Shown here: positions 43,500-51,159 of the stretch, one piece after another | How the letters are laid out: every line of letters begins with the position of its first letter | Position numbering within the stretch: position 1 is the stretch's first letter | Origin: Sandaracinaceae bacterium | GTDB taxonomy: Bacteria > Myxococcota_A > Polyangia > Polyangiales > Houyiibacteriaceae | Reading direction: 5' to 3' | Assembly (NCBI GenBank): GCA_020633055.1 | Contig: JACKEJ010000008.1 | Location: 310,001 to 374,000, forward strand | Length of the DNA: 64,000 bases | Translations under genes and position numbers: made by a program | The notes under the pieces: generated by a model | What the model saw: only the letters and a program-made list of their open reading frames with translations | Told to the model about the DNA's origin: nothing | Databases searched by the model: none

Positions 43500-44927
43500 A
43501 TGGGCGCTGCGCTCGACGACACCACCATCCCCGAGACCTCCTGGGCCCGCGCCGCGGTCGCCCAGCAGCGCGCCTACTTCGAGTCCGGGGCCACGCGCGG
43601 CTACGCGTTCCGCCTCGAGCAGCTGAAGCGCCTGAAGGACGCCATCGTCGCGCAGCAAACCGAGATCCAGGAGGCCCTCTTCGCCGACATCGGGCGCCCG
43701 CCGTTCGAGGCGTACATCGAGATCAGCACGGCCATCGAGGACCTCAACCACACGCTCAAGCACCTGAAGCGCTGGATGAAGCCCAAGCGCGTGGGCACCA
43801 CCATGTGGGCGCAGCCGGGGCGCAGCCGCATCGAGTCCACGCCGCAGGGCGTGACGCTCATCATGGGGCCGTACAACTACCCGTTCCTGCTGCTGCTCCA
43901 GCCGCTCATCGGGTCGCTGGCCGCGGGCAACACCGCCATCCTCAAGCCCTCGTCGCTCACGCCCGCTGTGTCGGCCGTGGTGACCAAGCTCGCCGCGCGC
44001 ACCTTCAGCCCCGAGTACGTGAGCGTCTTCGAGGGCAGCACCGAGGTGACCGACGCGCTCCTCGAGCAGCGCTTCGACCACATCTTCTTCACGGGCAGCC
44101 CGCGCGTGGGGCGCATCGTCATGGCCGCGGCCGCGAAGCACCTGAGCAAGGTCACGCTCGAGCTGGGCGGCAAGAGCCCCACCATCGTGCACAAGGACGC
44201 CAACTTGACCGTGGCCGCGCGCCGCACGCTGGCGGGCAAGATGCTGAACGCGGGGCAGACCTGCGTCGCGCCCGACCACGTGCACGTGCACGCGGACGTG
44301 AAGGAGGCCTTCGAGCGCGAGCTGAAGGCGGCGGTGATCGAGTTCTACGGCGAGGACCCCATCCGCAGCCCGGACTTCGGGCGCATGATCAACCAGCGGC
44401 ACTTCGACCGCGTGGCGAGCCTCATCGACAAGGCCAAGGTGCTGGTGGGCGGGCAGACCAGCCGCGAGCAGAAGTTCATCGCGCCCACCGTGCTGAAGGA
44501 CGTCCGCATGGACGACGCGGTGATGCAGGAGGAGATCTTCGGGCCGGTGCTGCCGCTCATCACGTACAGCACGCTGGACGAGCTGATCGCGAACCTGAAG
44601 CGCCTGCCGGAACACCCGCTGGCCCTCTATCTGTTCACGGAGAGCAAGGCCGTGGAGCGGCGCGTGCTGGACAGCGTGCAGTTCGGCGGCGGCTGCGTGA
44701 ACAACACGGTCATGCACGTGGCCAACCCCAACCTGCCCTTCGGCGGCGTGGGCGAGAGCGGCCTCGGCGCGTACCACGGCAAGAGCTCGTTCGACGTGTT
44801 CTCGCACCAGCGCGGCATCCTCGAGGCCACCACCAAGATCGACCTGCCCATCCGCTACGCGCCCTACGGCCGGCACCTGCCGCTCATCGGCGACCGCCTC
44901 GAGCTGGTGAAGAAGATGATCAAGTAG
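43500..44927 (+). CDS. NAD(P)-dependent aldehyde dehydrogenase (ALDH3/fatty aldehyde type)
   Basis: A 475-residue ALDH. Motifs: GPYNYP (Asn126), FFTGSPRVGRIV (Rossmann), TLELGGKSP with general base Glu221, AGQTCVAPDHV with nucleophile Cys255, EEIFGPVLP and FGGVGESGLGAYHG. The order and length fit class 3 (fatty or aromatic) aldehyde dehydrogenases that oxidise long-chain aldehydes to acids. AAGGAGG 7 nt before the ATG gives one of the strongest ribosome binding sites in the window. It is probably co-expressed with the DUF2236 gene upstream, which would make it the step after an oxidative cleavage. Confidence 0.95.
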   Translation: MGAALDDTTIPETSWARAAVAQQRAYFESGATRGYAFRLEQLKRLKDAIVAQQTEIQEALFADIGRPPFEAYIEISTAIEDLNHTLKHLKRWMKPKRVGTTMWAQPGRSRIESTPQGVTLIMGPYNYPFLLLLQPLIGSLAAGNTAILKPSSLTPAVSAVVTKLAARTFSPEYVSVFEGSTEVTDALLEQRFDHIFFTGSPRVGRIVMAAAAKHLSKVTLELGGKSPTIVHKDANLTVAARRTLAGKMLNAGQTCVAPDHVHVHADVKEAFERELKAAVIEFYGEDPIRSPDFGRMINQRHFDRVASLIDKAKVLVGGQTSREQKFIAPTVLKDVRMDDAVMQEEIFGPVLPLITYSTLDELIANLKRLPEHPLALYLFTESKAVERRVLDSVQFGGGCVNNTVMHVANPNLPFGGVGESGLGAYHGKSSFDVFSHQRGILEATTKIDLPIRYAPYGRHLPLIGDRLELVKKMIK

Positions 44928-44972
44928 TCCCGCGTGGGCCCTGCACGGCGGCCCGCACCCTGCACAGGTCCC

Positions 44973-46313
44973 TCAGAGGCGCCCGAGGTTCTCCCACCAG
45001 TAGAAGCCGCCCCCGACCGTCGCCGTGCCCACCGCGTCGAGGTCGCCGTCGCCGTCGATGTCGGCCGCGATGATCTCGAACGCGTCGTGGGTGTCCCCCA
45101 TCAGCACCAGCCGGTCCCAGCGGTCGTGCCCCTGGTTCAGGTACAGCACGAACTCGTCGGTCCAACGCGACGCCGCGAGGATGTCCACGTCTCCATCGGC
45201 GTCCATGTCCGCGCCGTGTACGGACCACGCGTAGTCGAGGTCGTTGGCCACCTGATGCACGCGCGTCGTGCCCATGCGCCCGTCGCGGTTCTCCACCCAC
45301 ACCACCCGGGAGTCGCCCACCGCCAGCACGTCCAGGTCGCCGTCGCCGTCCACGTCCACCGGGTCGGCCGAGGTCGCGGAGTACACGTCCAGGTCGTGCG
45401 ATGTGAAGCCGTCGTCCCGCTGTTCGAGCCACACCAGGCCGAAGAAGGCGGTGAGCACGTCCAGGCGCCCGTCCGCGTCGAGGTCCACCATGCGCACGTA
45501 CTGCGGATGCAAGCCGACGTCTGCGAGCACGCGGTGCTCGAAGCCGCCATCGCGTCCGAACAGCGCGAAGACCTCGGGCTGGTCCCACTGCGACACCGCC
45601 AGCACGTCCAGGCGCCCATCCCCGTCGAGGTCGCCCACGTCCAGGTCCTGCAGCTCGCGGTCGCCAATCTGGTAGGTCGCGAACGCGCTCGCGTCGCCGT
45701 GGAGGTTCTCGAACAGCCGGATGGGGTACGGGTCGTCGCGCCCACCGCCGCCGATCAGGTCGTCGTCGCCGTCGCCGTCGAAGTCCACGGGCACCAGCTG
45801 CCGGCCCGCCTCGCCCGCGAGCAGCACGTGCTGCGTCCACACCAGCCCCGTCCCCTCCACGTTCTCCTCCCAGGCGTAGAAGCGGCTGTTGTGGGCCGTC
45901 ACAGCCAGGTCCAGGTCCCCATCCTGGTCGATGTCCGTCGCCGCCACCGAGTGCGCGCCGCTCACCAACCGGATGACGTGCGTGCGGAAGAACTCGCACT
46001 CGCTCGCACGCGGCACGAACACGCAGCGGCCCGCCTCGCACAGGTCGTCCGTACACTCGTCGCCGTCGTCACAGCCTGCGGCGCACGCGTCGAACGCGTC
46101 CTGCCCTGCGTCCCCCGGGCCCGAGTCGTCCAGCCCCAGGTCCCCGGCCCCCGTGTCCATGCCAGCGTCCTCCGCCACCAGGGCGGCGTCGGCTGGCTCC
46201 ACTGGACCAGCGTCGGCGACCGAGAAGACGTGTGACTGCGCGCACCCGGTCAGCGCGGCGCAGCCCCCCGCGCCCAGCAGAAACATAATATGACCGAGTG
46301 TTCTCGTTTTCAC
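44973..46313 (-). CDS. FG-GAP/VCBS repeat surface lipoprotein
   Basis: A 446-residue lipoprotein. I chose the GTG at 46313, since it adds the basic n-region VKTRTLGHI before the hydrophobic stretch; the ATG at 46286 is the alternative. The lipobox is AALTGC (Cys24). After an Asp/Gly/Ala-rich linker comes one Cys/Asp repeat (CDDGDECTDDLCEAGRC), then about seven FG-GAP/VCBS repeats of the type D-I-D-Q-D-G-D-L-D-L-A-V / V-D-F-D-G-D-G-D-D-D-L, which form a calcium-binding beta-propeller on the cell surface. Such proteins serve in adhesion or recognition. A similar Cys repeat architecture is found in the 20413 gene. Confidence 0.88.
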   Translation of the reverse strand: MKTRTLGHIMFLLGAGGCAALTGCAQSHVFSVADAGPVEPADAALVAEDAGMDTGAGDLGLDDSGPGDAGQDAFDACAAGCDDGDECTDDLCEAGRCVFVPRASECEFFRTHVIRLVSGAHSVAATDIDQDGDLDLAVTAHNSRFYAWEENVEGTGLVWTQHVLLAGEAGRQLVPVDFDGDGDDDLIGGGGRDDPYPIRLFENLHGDASAFATYQIGDRELQDLDVGDLDGDGRLDVLAVSQWDQPEVFALFGRDGGFEHRVLADVGLHPQYVRMVDLDADGRLDVLTAFFGLVWLEQRDDGFTSHDLDVYSATSADPVDVDGDGDLDVLAVGDSRVVWVENRDGRMGTTRVHQVANDLDYAWSVHGADMDADGDVDILAASRWTDEFVLYLNQGHDRWDRLVLMGDTHDAFEIIAADIDGDGDLDAVGTATVGGGFYWWENLGRL

Positions 46314-46481
46314 GGAGCACAGATCTAGCAGGCCGGAACGGCGCCTGCCAAACGTCCGACTGGAGCCACCTCGAGCCCAGGCGGTGCGTCGGGCCCCGCT
46401 CGACTGGTGCATGCGCAACGCCCGCTCGCAAGGAGCCCGACACGGGACAGTCCGGGGCAGACCAGGGTGTGATCGTCCGCG

Positions 46482-47648
46482 CTAAGGGTCCGAGCAGGGA
46501 TTGGGAAGTGGCTGCCCGACGGCGATGCCCCCCACGTGCCCCACGTAGGCGTCGAAGGTGGTCGCGATGCTGAGCGCGTCGCACGGCAGGGACGTGTCCG
46601 CTGGCGTCGCGGGCTGAAGCTGCACGTCGCACATGCCGGTGAGCGTCTGCATGAGCGTACGGAAGGCCGCGGAGCCAGGGCAGATCCCGACGTTCTCGGA
46701 GGTGGCGAGGATGTGATTCAGGCCCCAGCGCCCGGCGACGGTGATCCGGGGCGGCGGGTCGGTCACGCCCATGATGAGCGTGTCGTACAGCTCGCCCATC
46801 GCGATCATTCCAGTCATGCGCACGGTCGCGCCGAAGCCCGTGCCGATCAGCTTGAACTCGGTGCCGTTCGGGACGAACACCACCAGCTGGCCGTCCCGCA
46901 CATAGGCGTGGTTGATCTGCACGGCGGGCATGTCGAGGTCGCCGCCCAGGAAGTTGTCGTCGCGCACCCAGAAGTAGTCTTCACCGTCCCAGGCGGGCGG
47001 CGGCGCGGGGGTGGTTCCGTCGCTCAGGGTGGCGTTGGACCCGACCACGAGCAGCTCTGGCGCCTCACCACCCACGCCCGGCGAACCGAACACCGACTGC
47101 GCGATCGCGACTGTCACGCGCGGGTCGTCCCGCTCCCCGTTCCAGTCGGAGATCATGATCACCAGCGCGCCCACGCCCGCGGCCTGGGACGCCACGAGGT
47201 CCCCTTCGATGCCAGACTGGACCAGGTTCAGGATGGGGAAGAAGGAGTTCCCGAACGTGTTGTCGATGCCGTCGTCGCCGTCGACCTGGACCGACGCCCC
47301 TTCCCGCGCCGGGACGCACTCGGTGGTCAGGTCGTTTGCCGTGGTGCACATGCTGTCCAGGTTGAAGCCCGTCGTGCGCCAAGGCGCCGACTCCGGTGGT
47401 GCGCCATCCTCTGCACGCTGATCGATGACGATGTCGCGCAGCACCAGCACGTAGCGCTCACCGTCCGAGCCGTCGGCCACCGAGGGCGCCGCGGGCGGGC
47501 GACGGCCCGTACACGCGGGCAGCTCGACCAGGGAGGGGTCGAACACTTCGCAGCCACCCATGACCGCCAGGGACACCACCACGGGCACCGCGCCGAGGGC
47601 GGCGACGAAGGGCTGAATCGCCCGGAGAGCGCGACGAACGACGAGCAT
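46482..47648 (-). CDS. Lipoprotein of unknown function
   Basis: A 388-residue protein with signal sequence and lipobox VMGGC (Cys33). The mature part is mostly beta and loop, with four or more later Cys residues (CTGRR, CTTAND, TECVP, CPGSAAF, CDVQL). I recognise no family; the RYVLVLRDIVIDQ and LYDTLIMGVTDPPPRITVAGRWG segments suggest a repeated domain seen in other myxobacterial lipoproteins. AGGA lies about 8 nt before the ATG at 47648. It may form a unit with the neighbouring FG-GAP lipoprotein downstream on the same strand. Confidence 0.78.
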   Translation of the reverse strand: MLVVRRALRAIQPFVAALGAVPVVVSLAVMGGCEVFDPSLVELPACTGRRPPAAPSVADGSDGERYVLVLRDIVIDQRAEDGAPPESAPWRTTGFNLDSMCTTANDLTTECVPAREGASVQVDGDDGIDNTFGNSFFPILNLVQSGIEGDLVASQAAGVGALVIMISDWNGERDDPRVTVAIAQSVFGSPGVGGEAPELLVVGSNATLSDGTTPAPPPAWDGEDYFWVRDDNFLGGDLDMPAVQINHAYVRDGQLVVFVPNGTEFKLIGTGFGATVRMTGMIAMGELYDTLIMGVTDPPPRITVAGRWGLNHILATSENVGICPGSAAFRTLMQTLTGMCDVQLQPATPADTSLPCDALSIATTFDAYVGHVGGIAVGQPLPNPCSDP

Positions 47649-47699
47649 GGAGCGTTCCTGTGTCTGCGCCGCCGGTGCACATCCACGCCGACCCGCGCC

Positions 47700-47730
47700 T
47701 GTGATACAAAGATCAGATCATTGTTTCACA
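47700..47730. promoter_or_regulatory. Inverted repeat between hydrolase and lipoprotein genes
   Basis: TGTGATACAA, eleven bases, TTGTTTCACA: ten-base arms with one mismatch, in an AT-richer patch that covers the hydrolase stop codon and lies about 50 bp before the lipoprotein start. It could be an operator. The spacing excludes a classical CRP site. Confidence 0.4.
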
Positions 47731-48670
47731 GGCTCGCGGGCGATGCAATGACCTGTCGTCCGAAGCGGCCGATCTCGCGCAGCGCAGCGTCTGCCTCGGG
47801 GATCAGCCCGATGCCCGCGTGGAAGACGTGCCACAAGCGGTCGTAGACCTGGAGCGTGGCCTGCACCCCGGCCGCCTGCGCTTGCTCTACCACCAGGCGC
47901 GCGTCGTCCAACAGGATCTCGTCGCCTCCCACCTGCGCCAAGATCGGCGGCAGCCCGGCCAGGTCGGCGAACATGGGTGAGACCCCCGGGTCGGCACGCG
48001 ACGTGCGCCGGCCCCCGCCCCGTTCGCCGCAGTAGCTGCCCGCCGAGTCGGAGAGAAAGCGCGTGCTGAGCATCACCTCCCGTCGCTTGTTGCGCATGTA
48101 GCTCGGGGCGGAGAGCGTGAGGTCGGTCCAGGGTGAGAGCAGGACCAGGCCAGCCGGCATGGGCCAACCCGCGTGACGGATGCCCGCGGCCGTCGAGAGG
48201 GTCAGTCCGCCACCGGCCGAGTCACCCGCGATGACGATGCGCCCGGGCTCGACGCCCTGGTCGAGCAGCTCACGATAGGCGCTGAGCGCGTCCTCTCGCG
48301 CGGCGGGGTATGGGTGTTCGGGGGCCAGGCGGTAGTCCAGGAGCCACCCGCGAGCGTCGAGCGTCCGCGCCACGTGAGCCGCGAGGCCGGTGTGGCTGGT
48401 GAGCCCGCCCGCCACGTAGCCGCCGCCATGCAGGTAGAGCACGTGGGGCTCGGAGCGGCGGTCGGCGCTGCTCCCGGTGAGGCTCAGCTGGCGGGCAGGT
48501 CGACCGCCGAGCGTCACGTCGCGTGCCACCACGTCGCGGGGGCCAGGGATGGTACCGGACACCCGATCCAGCAACGCCCGATGCCAGGCGAGCGAGCGGA
48601 CGTGACGCGAGATGGGCAGGAACGTGCGTCGCAAGACGAAGCGGAACGCGGCGTGGCGCGGTGTGGACAT
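47726..48670 (-). CDS. Alpha/beta hydrolase, hormone-sensitive-lipase family
   Basis: A 314-residue esterase: oxyanion motif YLHGGGY (HGGG 81-84), nucleophile elbow GDSAGG (149-154, Ser151), Asp250 in VGGDEILLDD and His281 in LWHVFH, complete for the HSL (family IV) group. No signal peptide, so it is likely cytoplasmic and active on short or medium esters. An unusual Gly/Arg-rich insert (GERGGGRRTSRADP, about 215-228) precedes the third part. The ATG at 48670 is preferred to a TTG at 48694. Divergent from the lipoprotein gene at 48725. Confidence 0.9.
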   Translation of the reverse strand: MSTPRHAAFRFVLRRTFLPISRHVRSLAWHRALLDRVSGTIPGPRDVVARDVTLGGRPARQLSLTGSSADRRSEPHVLYLHGGGYVAGGLTSHTGLAAHVARTLDARGWLLDYRLAPEHPYPAAREDALSAYRELLDQGVEPGRIVIAGDSAGGGLTLSTAAGIRHAGWPMPAGLVLLSPWTDLTLSAPSYMRNKRREVMLSTRFLSDSAGSYCGERGGGRRTSRADPGVSPMFADLAGLPPILAQVGGDEILLDDARLVVEQAQAAGVQATLQVYDRLWHVFHAGIGLIPEADAALREIGRFGRQVIASPASL

Positions 48671-48712
48671 GCGGATCCGTACCACGAGGCCCAAAATCCC
48701 GCGCGATCGAAG

Positions 48713-48718
48713 TAGGAT
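48713..48718 (+). promoter_or_regulatory. TAGGAT -10 element, leaderless start
   Basis: TAGGAT ends 6 nt before the ATG at 48725. The intervening GAGGCC is too close to be a good SD, so a leaderless transcript is likely. Confidence 0.45.
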
Positions 48719-48724
48719 GAGGCC

Positions 48725-49885
48725 ATGCCTCGTTCCTCCGCCCCCGCCCGCATCGCACGCCCGCGCCCCAGCCGTTCATGGCGACGGTCCCCCTGCGCGC
48801 CGCGCGCCGGCGACCCGCTGCGCTCCTCGCCCGGCGGACTCGCCCTGCTCGCCCTGCTCGCACTCGTGTCCTTCACCCTCGGATGCGCCGGGCGCTGCCC
48901 AGAACCGGTCGTGGACCCCGCGAGCGTGACCGCCACCGCTGTCCCCTGTCAGCCGGGGCTCCCGGCCCAAGCCGTCCCGGGCGACCCCCTCACGCTCGTC
49001 GGGAGCAACGGGTTCGTGTATGCGCGCGTGGACGTCGCGGCCATCCGGCGCAGCCCCTACGGTGACCTCGTAGAGAGCGCGTTCGACTGGTTCCTGCGCG
49101 CCGAGGTGCGCGAACCCGGGCGCACCGCCGTGCGGGAGGGGATGGCGCGCACCGACGTGATCGCGTTCTCGGTGGAGTTCGAGCACGGCTTCACGATGGT
49201 GGCGCAGGGTCGCTACACCGAGGCGGACACGGAGAACTTCGATCTGACGGACCGCTACCGGCGACGCGAGCACACCATCTTCACGCGCCGACGGACCGCG
49301 GTGAGCGTCGTGCAGGGGCGCTACTTCGTGGTGGCCGAGGGGGTGGGCGTGGAGGCCGTGCTCGACCGGCTGGACGGGCTCGAGGACCCCGCGCCCGTGG
49401 GGGGCACCATGCTCACAGCCGTGACGGCCATGTCTGCGTATCACTCGTACTTCAGCATGATCGGCATCCCCGCCGTGGTGTTCCGGCGCGAGTTCGAGCG
49501 TGAGGAGGGCCTGGCTGGCGTCTTCTCCGACCTACGTTGGGCGGGGCTCAGCGTCACCCCGAGCAGCCAGGGCGTCGACGTCAACGGCCGCGTCCACACC
49601 ATCTCCGAAGGGTCCGCGAACGCCATCCTCGCCAAGTCGCTGGAGGTGCAGCAAGAGGTCGTCGTGGAGCTGGATCGCGAGGTGCCCCAGCTAGCCGAAG
49701 CCGGCCGCGCGGTGTCCATGACGGTCACGGGCACGGACGCCACGCTGACGCTGCGCGCGGACGACGCCCGCTCCCGGGCCGTGATCCAAGCGATGTCCGA
49801 TGCGTTCGAGCGCCAGGCACAGCGGCGTGCCTCGTACAGCTCGAGCGCCACGGCCACGTCCCCAACCCCAACCGCGACCCCGTGA
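48725..49885 (+). CDS. Lipoprotein of unknown function
   Basis: A 386-residue protein. A basic N-terminal region (1-38) precedes a hydrophobic segment (LALLALLALVSFTLGC, Cys54 as lipid site). The mature domain of about 320 residues has alternating beta strands and helices (VYARVDVAAIRRSPYGDLVESAFDWFL, AFSVEFEHGFTMVAQGRY) with a Ser/Thr/Pro-rich tail. I recognise no family. The n-region is long for a lipoprotein; a later start is not available, as there is no second ATG before the signal. Confidence 0.72.
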   Translation: MPRSSAPARIARPRPSRSWRRSPCAPRAGDPLRSSPGGLALLALLALVSFTLGCAGRCPEPVVDPASVTATAVPCQPGLPAQAVPGDPLTLVGSNGFVYARVDVAAIRRSPYGDLVESAFDWFLRAEVREPGRTAVREGMARTDVIAFSVEFEHGFTMVAQGRYTEADTENFDLTDRYRRREHTIFTRRRTAVSVVQGRYFVVAEGVGVEAVLDRLDGLEDPAPVGGTMLTAVTAMSAYHSYFSMIGIPAVVFRREFEREEGLAGVFSDLRWAGLSVTPSSQGVDVNGRVHTISEGSANAILAKSLEVQQEVVVELDREVPQLAEAGRAVSMTVTGTDATLTLRADDARSRAVIQAMSDAFERQAQRRASYSSSATATSPTPTATP

Positions 49886-49949
49886 TCCCTGCAAGGTGTG
49901 CCACCGCCGCCACCACCCCCGCCCCGAGGCCCCCGAGGTCCTCAGCACC

Positions 49950-50558
49950 TCAGCGGTAGGCCTCGACCAGCTCCACCACCAGCGGGCTGCCCCAGTCGAG
50001 GGCCCCGTCGTAGCGGAAGCGCACGCGCCCCTCGCGGTCGATGATCCACGTCTCGGGGAACAGGCGCGTGCCGAACTGCCCGGTGATGACCTCGCGGGTG
50101 GGGTCGAACACGTGCGTGAGGCGCGTGTCGGGCGGCACCACGGTGGCCACCGCGTCCCAGCCCTCGTCGGCGCTCACCGCGACCACCTCCACGTCGCCCC
50201 ACGTCTGCGCCAGGTGCCCCAGGTGCTCGAGGCTGGGCAGCTCTTCGAGACACGGCGGGCAGGTGATGCTCCAGAAGTTGAGCACCACGACCTTGCCGCG
50301 GTGGTCCGCCAGCCGCCACGGCTGCCCGTGGCGGTCCGTCAGCTCGAACTCGGGCGCAGCCAGGCTGCTGCCCAGGTAGTGCGGGAATCCGCCCTCCCCG
50401 GCCATCAGCGCCTCGAAGCGCGCGTCCCCGAGCACCGCCCGGAACGCGGTCTCCTGGCTGCGCGTGTTGCCGTCGATGGCGGCCGTGGTGAACAGGAACA
50501 CCAGCGGCGCGCCGAGGAGGAAGGCGATCAGGGCCGCCAGCTGTTCACGCCTCTTCAT
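49950..50558 (-). CDS. TlpA/ResA-like membrane-anchored thioredoxin
   Basis: A 202-residue protein with an N-terminal signal anchor (about 7-26, LAALIAFLLGAPLVFLFTTA), then a redoxin fold: APEFELTDRHGQPWRLADHRGKVVVLNFWSITCPPCLEELP. The active site is CPPC (Cys100, Cys103), typical of TlpA/ResA-type thiol reductases that act in the periplasm, for example in cytochrome c maturation. The final FPETWIIDREGRVRFRYDG has the cis-Pro loop. It lies 16 bp downstream of the DUF1285-like gene in the same operon. With the di-haem cytochrome elsewhere in the window, a role in haem-protein assembly is possible. Confidence 0.9.
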   Translation of the reverse strand: MKRREQLAALIAFLLGAPLVFLFTTAAIDGNTRSQETAFRAVLGDARFEALMAGEGGFPHYLGSSLAAPEFELTDRHGQPWRLADHRGKVVVLNFWSITCPPCLEELPSLEHLGHLAQTWGDVEVVAVSADEGWDAVATVVPPDTRLTHVFDPTREVITGQFGTRLFPETWIIDREGRVRFRYDGALDWGSPLVVELVEAYR

Positions 50559-50574
50559 CGAGGACCCTCACCTA

Positions 50575-51075
50575 TCACGGAAGCGCGGCGGCGCCATCCG
50601 CGACCACCGGCGGGCGATGGACCGCGTCCCCGATGCGCAGCAGCACGCCCTCGGCGTCTTCGTCGATCAGGGAGGAGAGCGCCGCGGCCGCGTGGTTGTC
50701 GAAGCGCGCCGGACACCGACCTTCCCGCACATCGCACCACAGCGCCCCCAGCTCGTCCTGACGCAGCGAGCTGGGATCCAGCTCCTCGACGCGGTCCCCG
50801 CTCAGGTGCAGCGTCACGCCCCCCGCGTGGAGGGCCACGCTCTCGACGAAGTAGGCCGGCCCCTCGAGCGCAAAGTAGGCCCAGTTGATGTCGTTGCTGA
50901 GGCAGAAGCGTCCGTCCTCCGCGCGGTCGATCCAGCCGTCGAAGCTGCGCACCAGGCCGGGGTGCTCGATGCGCTCGGCCCCCTTCCACCAGCGCCGGCC
51001 GGCGTCGCGCCGAATATCGGTCTCACGGGTTCGTCCCTGACCGGCGTCGCCTGCGAGAAGCTTGTTCGCGTCCAT
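50575..51075 (-). CDS. DUF1285-like protein
   Basis: A 166-residue soluble protein with the DUF1285-like pattern: I-x-H-x-G-L-V-x-S-F-D-x-W-I-x-R-x-E-D-G-R-F at about 36-58, ALEGPAYFVESV, and LDPSSLRQDELGALWCDVREGRCPARF. DUF1285 proteins have a split beta-sandwich fold and unknown function. It is followed 16 bp later by the thioredoxin-like gene, so the two are co-transcribed. The ATG at 51075 has TAGGTT 6 nt upstream and no SD. It is divergent from tamB. Confidence 0.72.
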   Translation of the reverse strand: MDANKLLAGDAGQGRTRETDIRRDAGRRWWKGAERIEHPGLVRSFDGWIDRAEDGRFCLSNDINWAYFALEGPAYFVESVALHAGGVTLHLSGDRVEELDPSSLRQDELGALWCDVREGRCPARFDNHAAAALSSLIDEDAEGVLLRIGDAVHRPPVVADGAAALP

Positions 51076-51081
51076 TCCGTA

Positions 51082-51087
51082 AACCTA
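51082..51087 (-). promoter_or_regulatory. TAGGTT -10-like element, leaderless start
   Basis: On the minus strand TAGGTT ends 6 nt before the ATG at 51075. No SD is present. Confidence 0.5.
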
Positions 51088-51159
51088 CCACGCCCTACAG
51101 CACCCGGCCGAAAGCAGGCGAGGCGAAGGGGCTGCGTGCTATGCAACGAAGAAGCTGCC

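Noticed and set aside
47700..47730. CRP-like site (TGTGA...TCACA)
   Set aside because: The half sites are about 21 bp apart, whereas CRP needs 6 bp.
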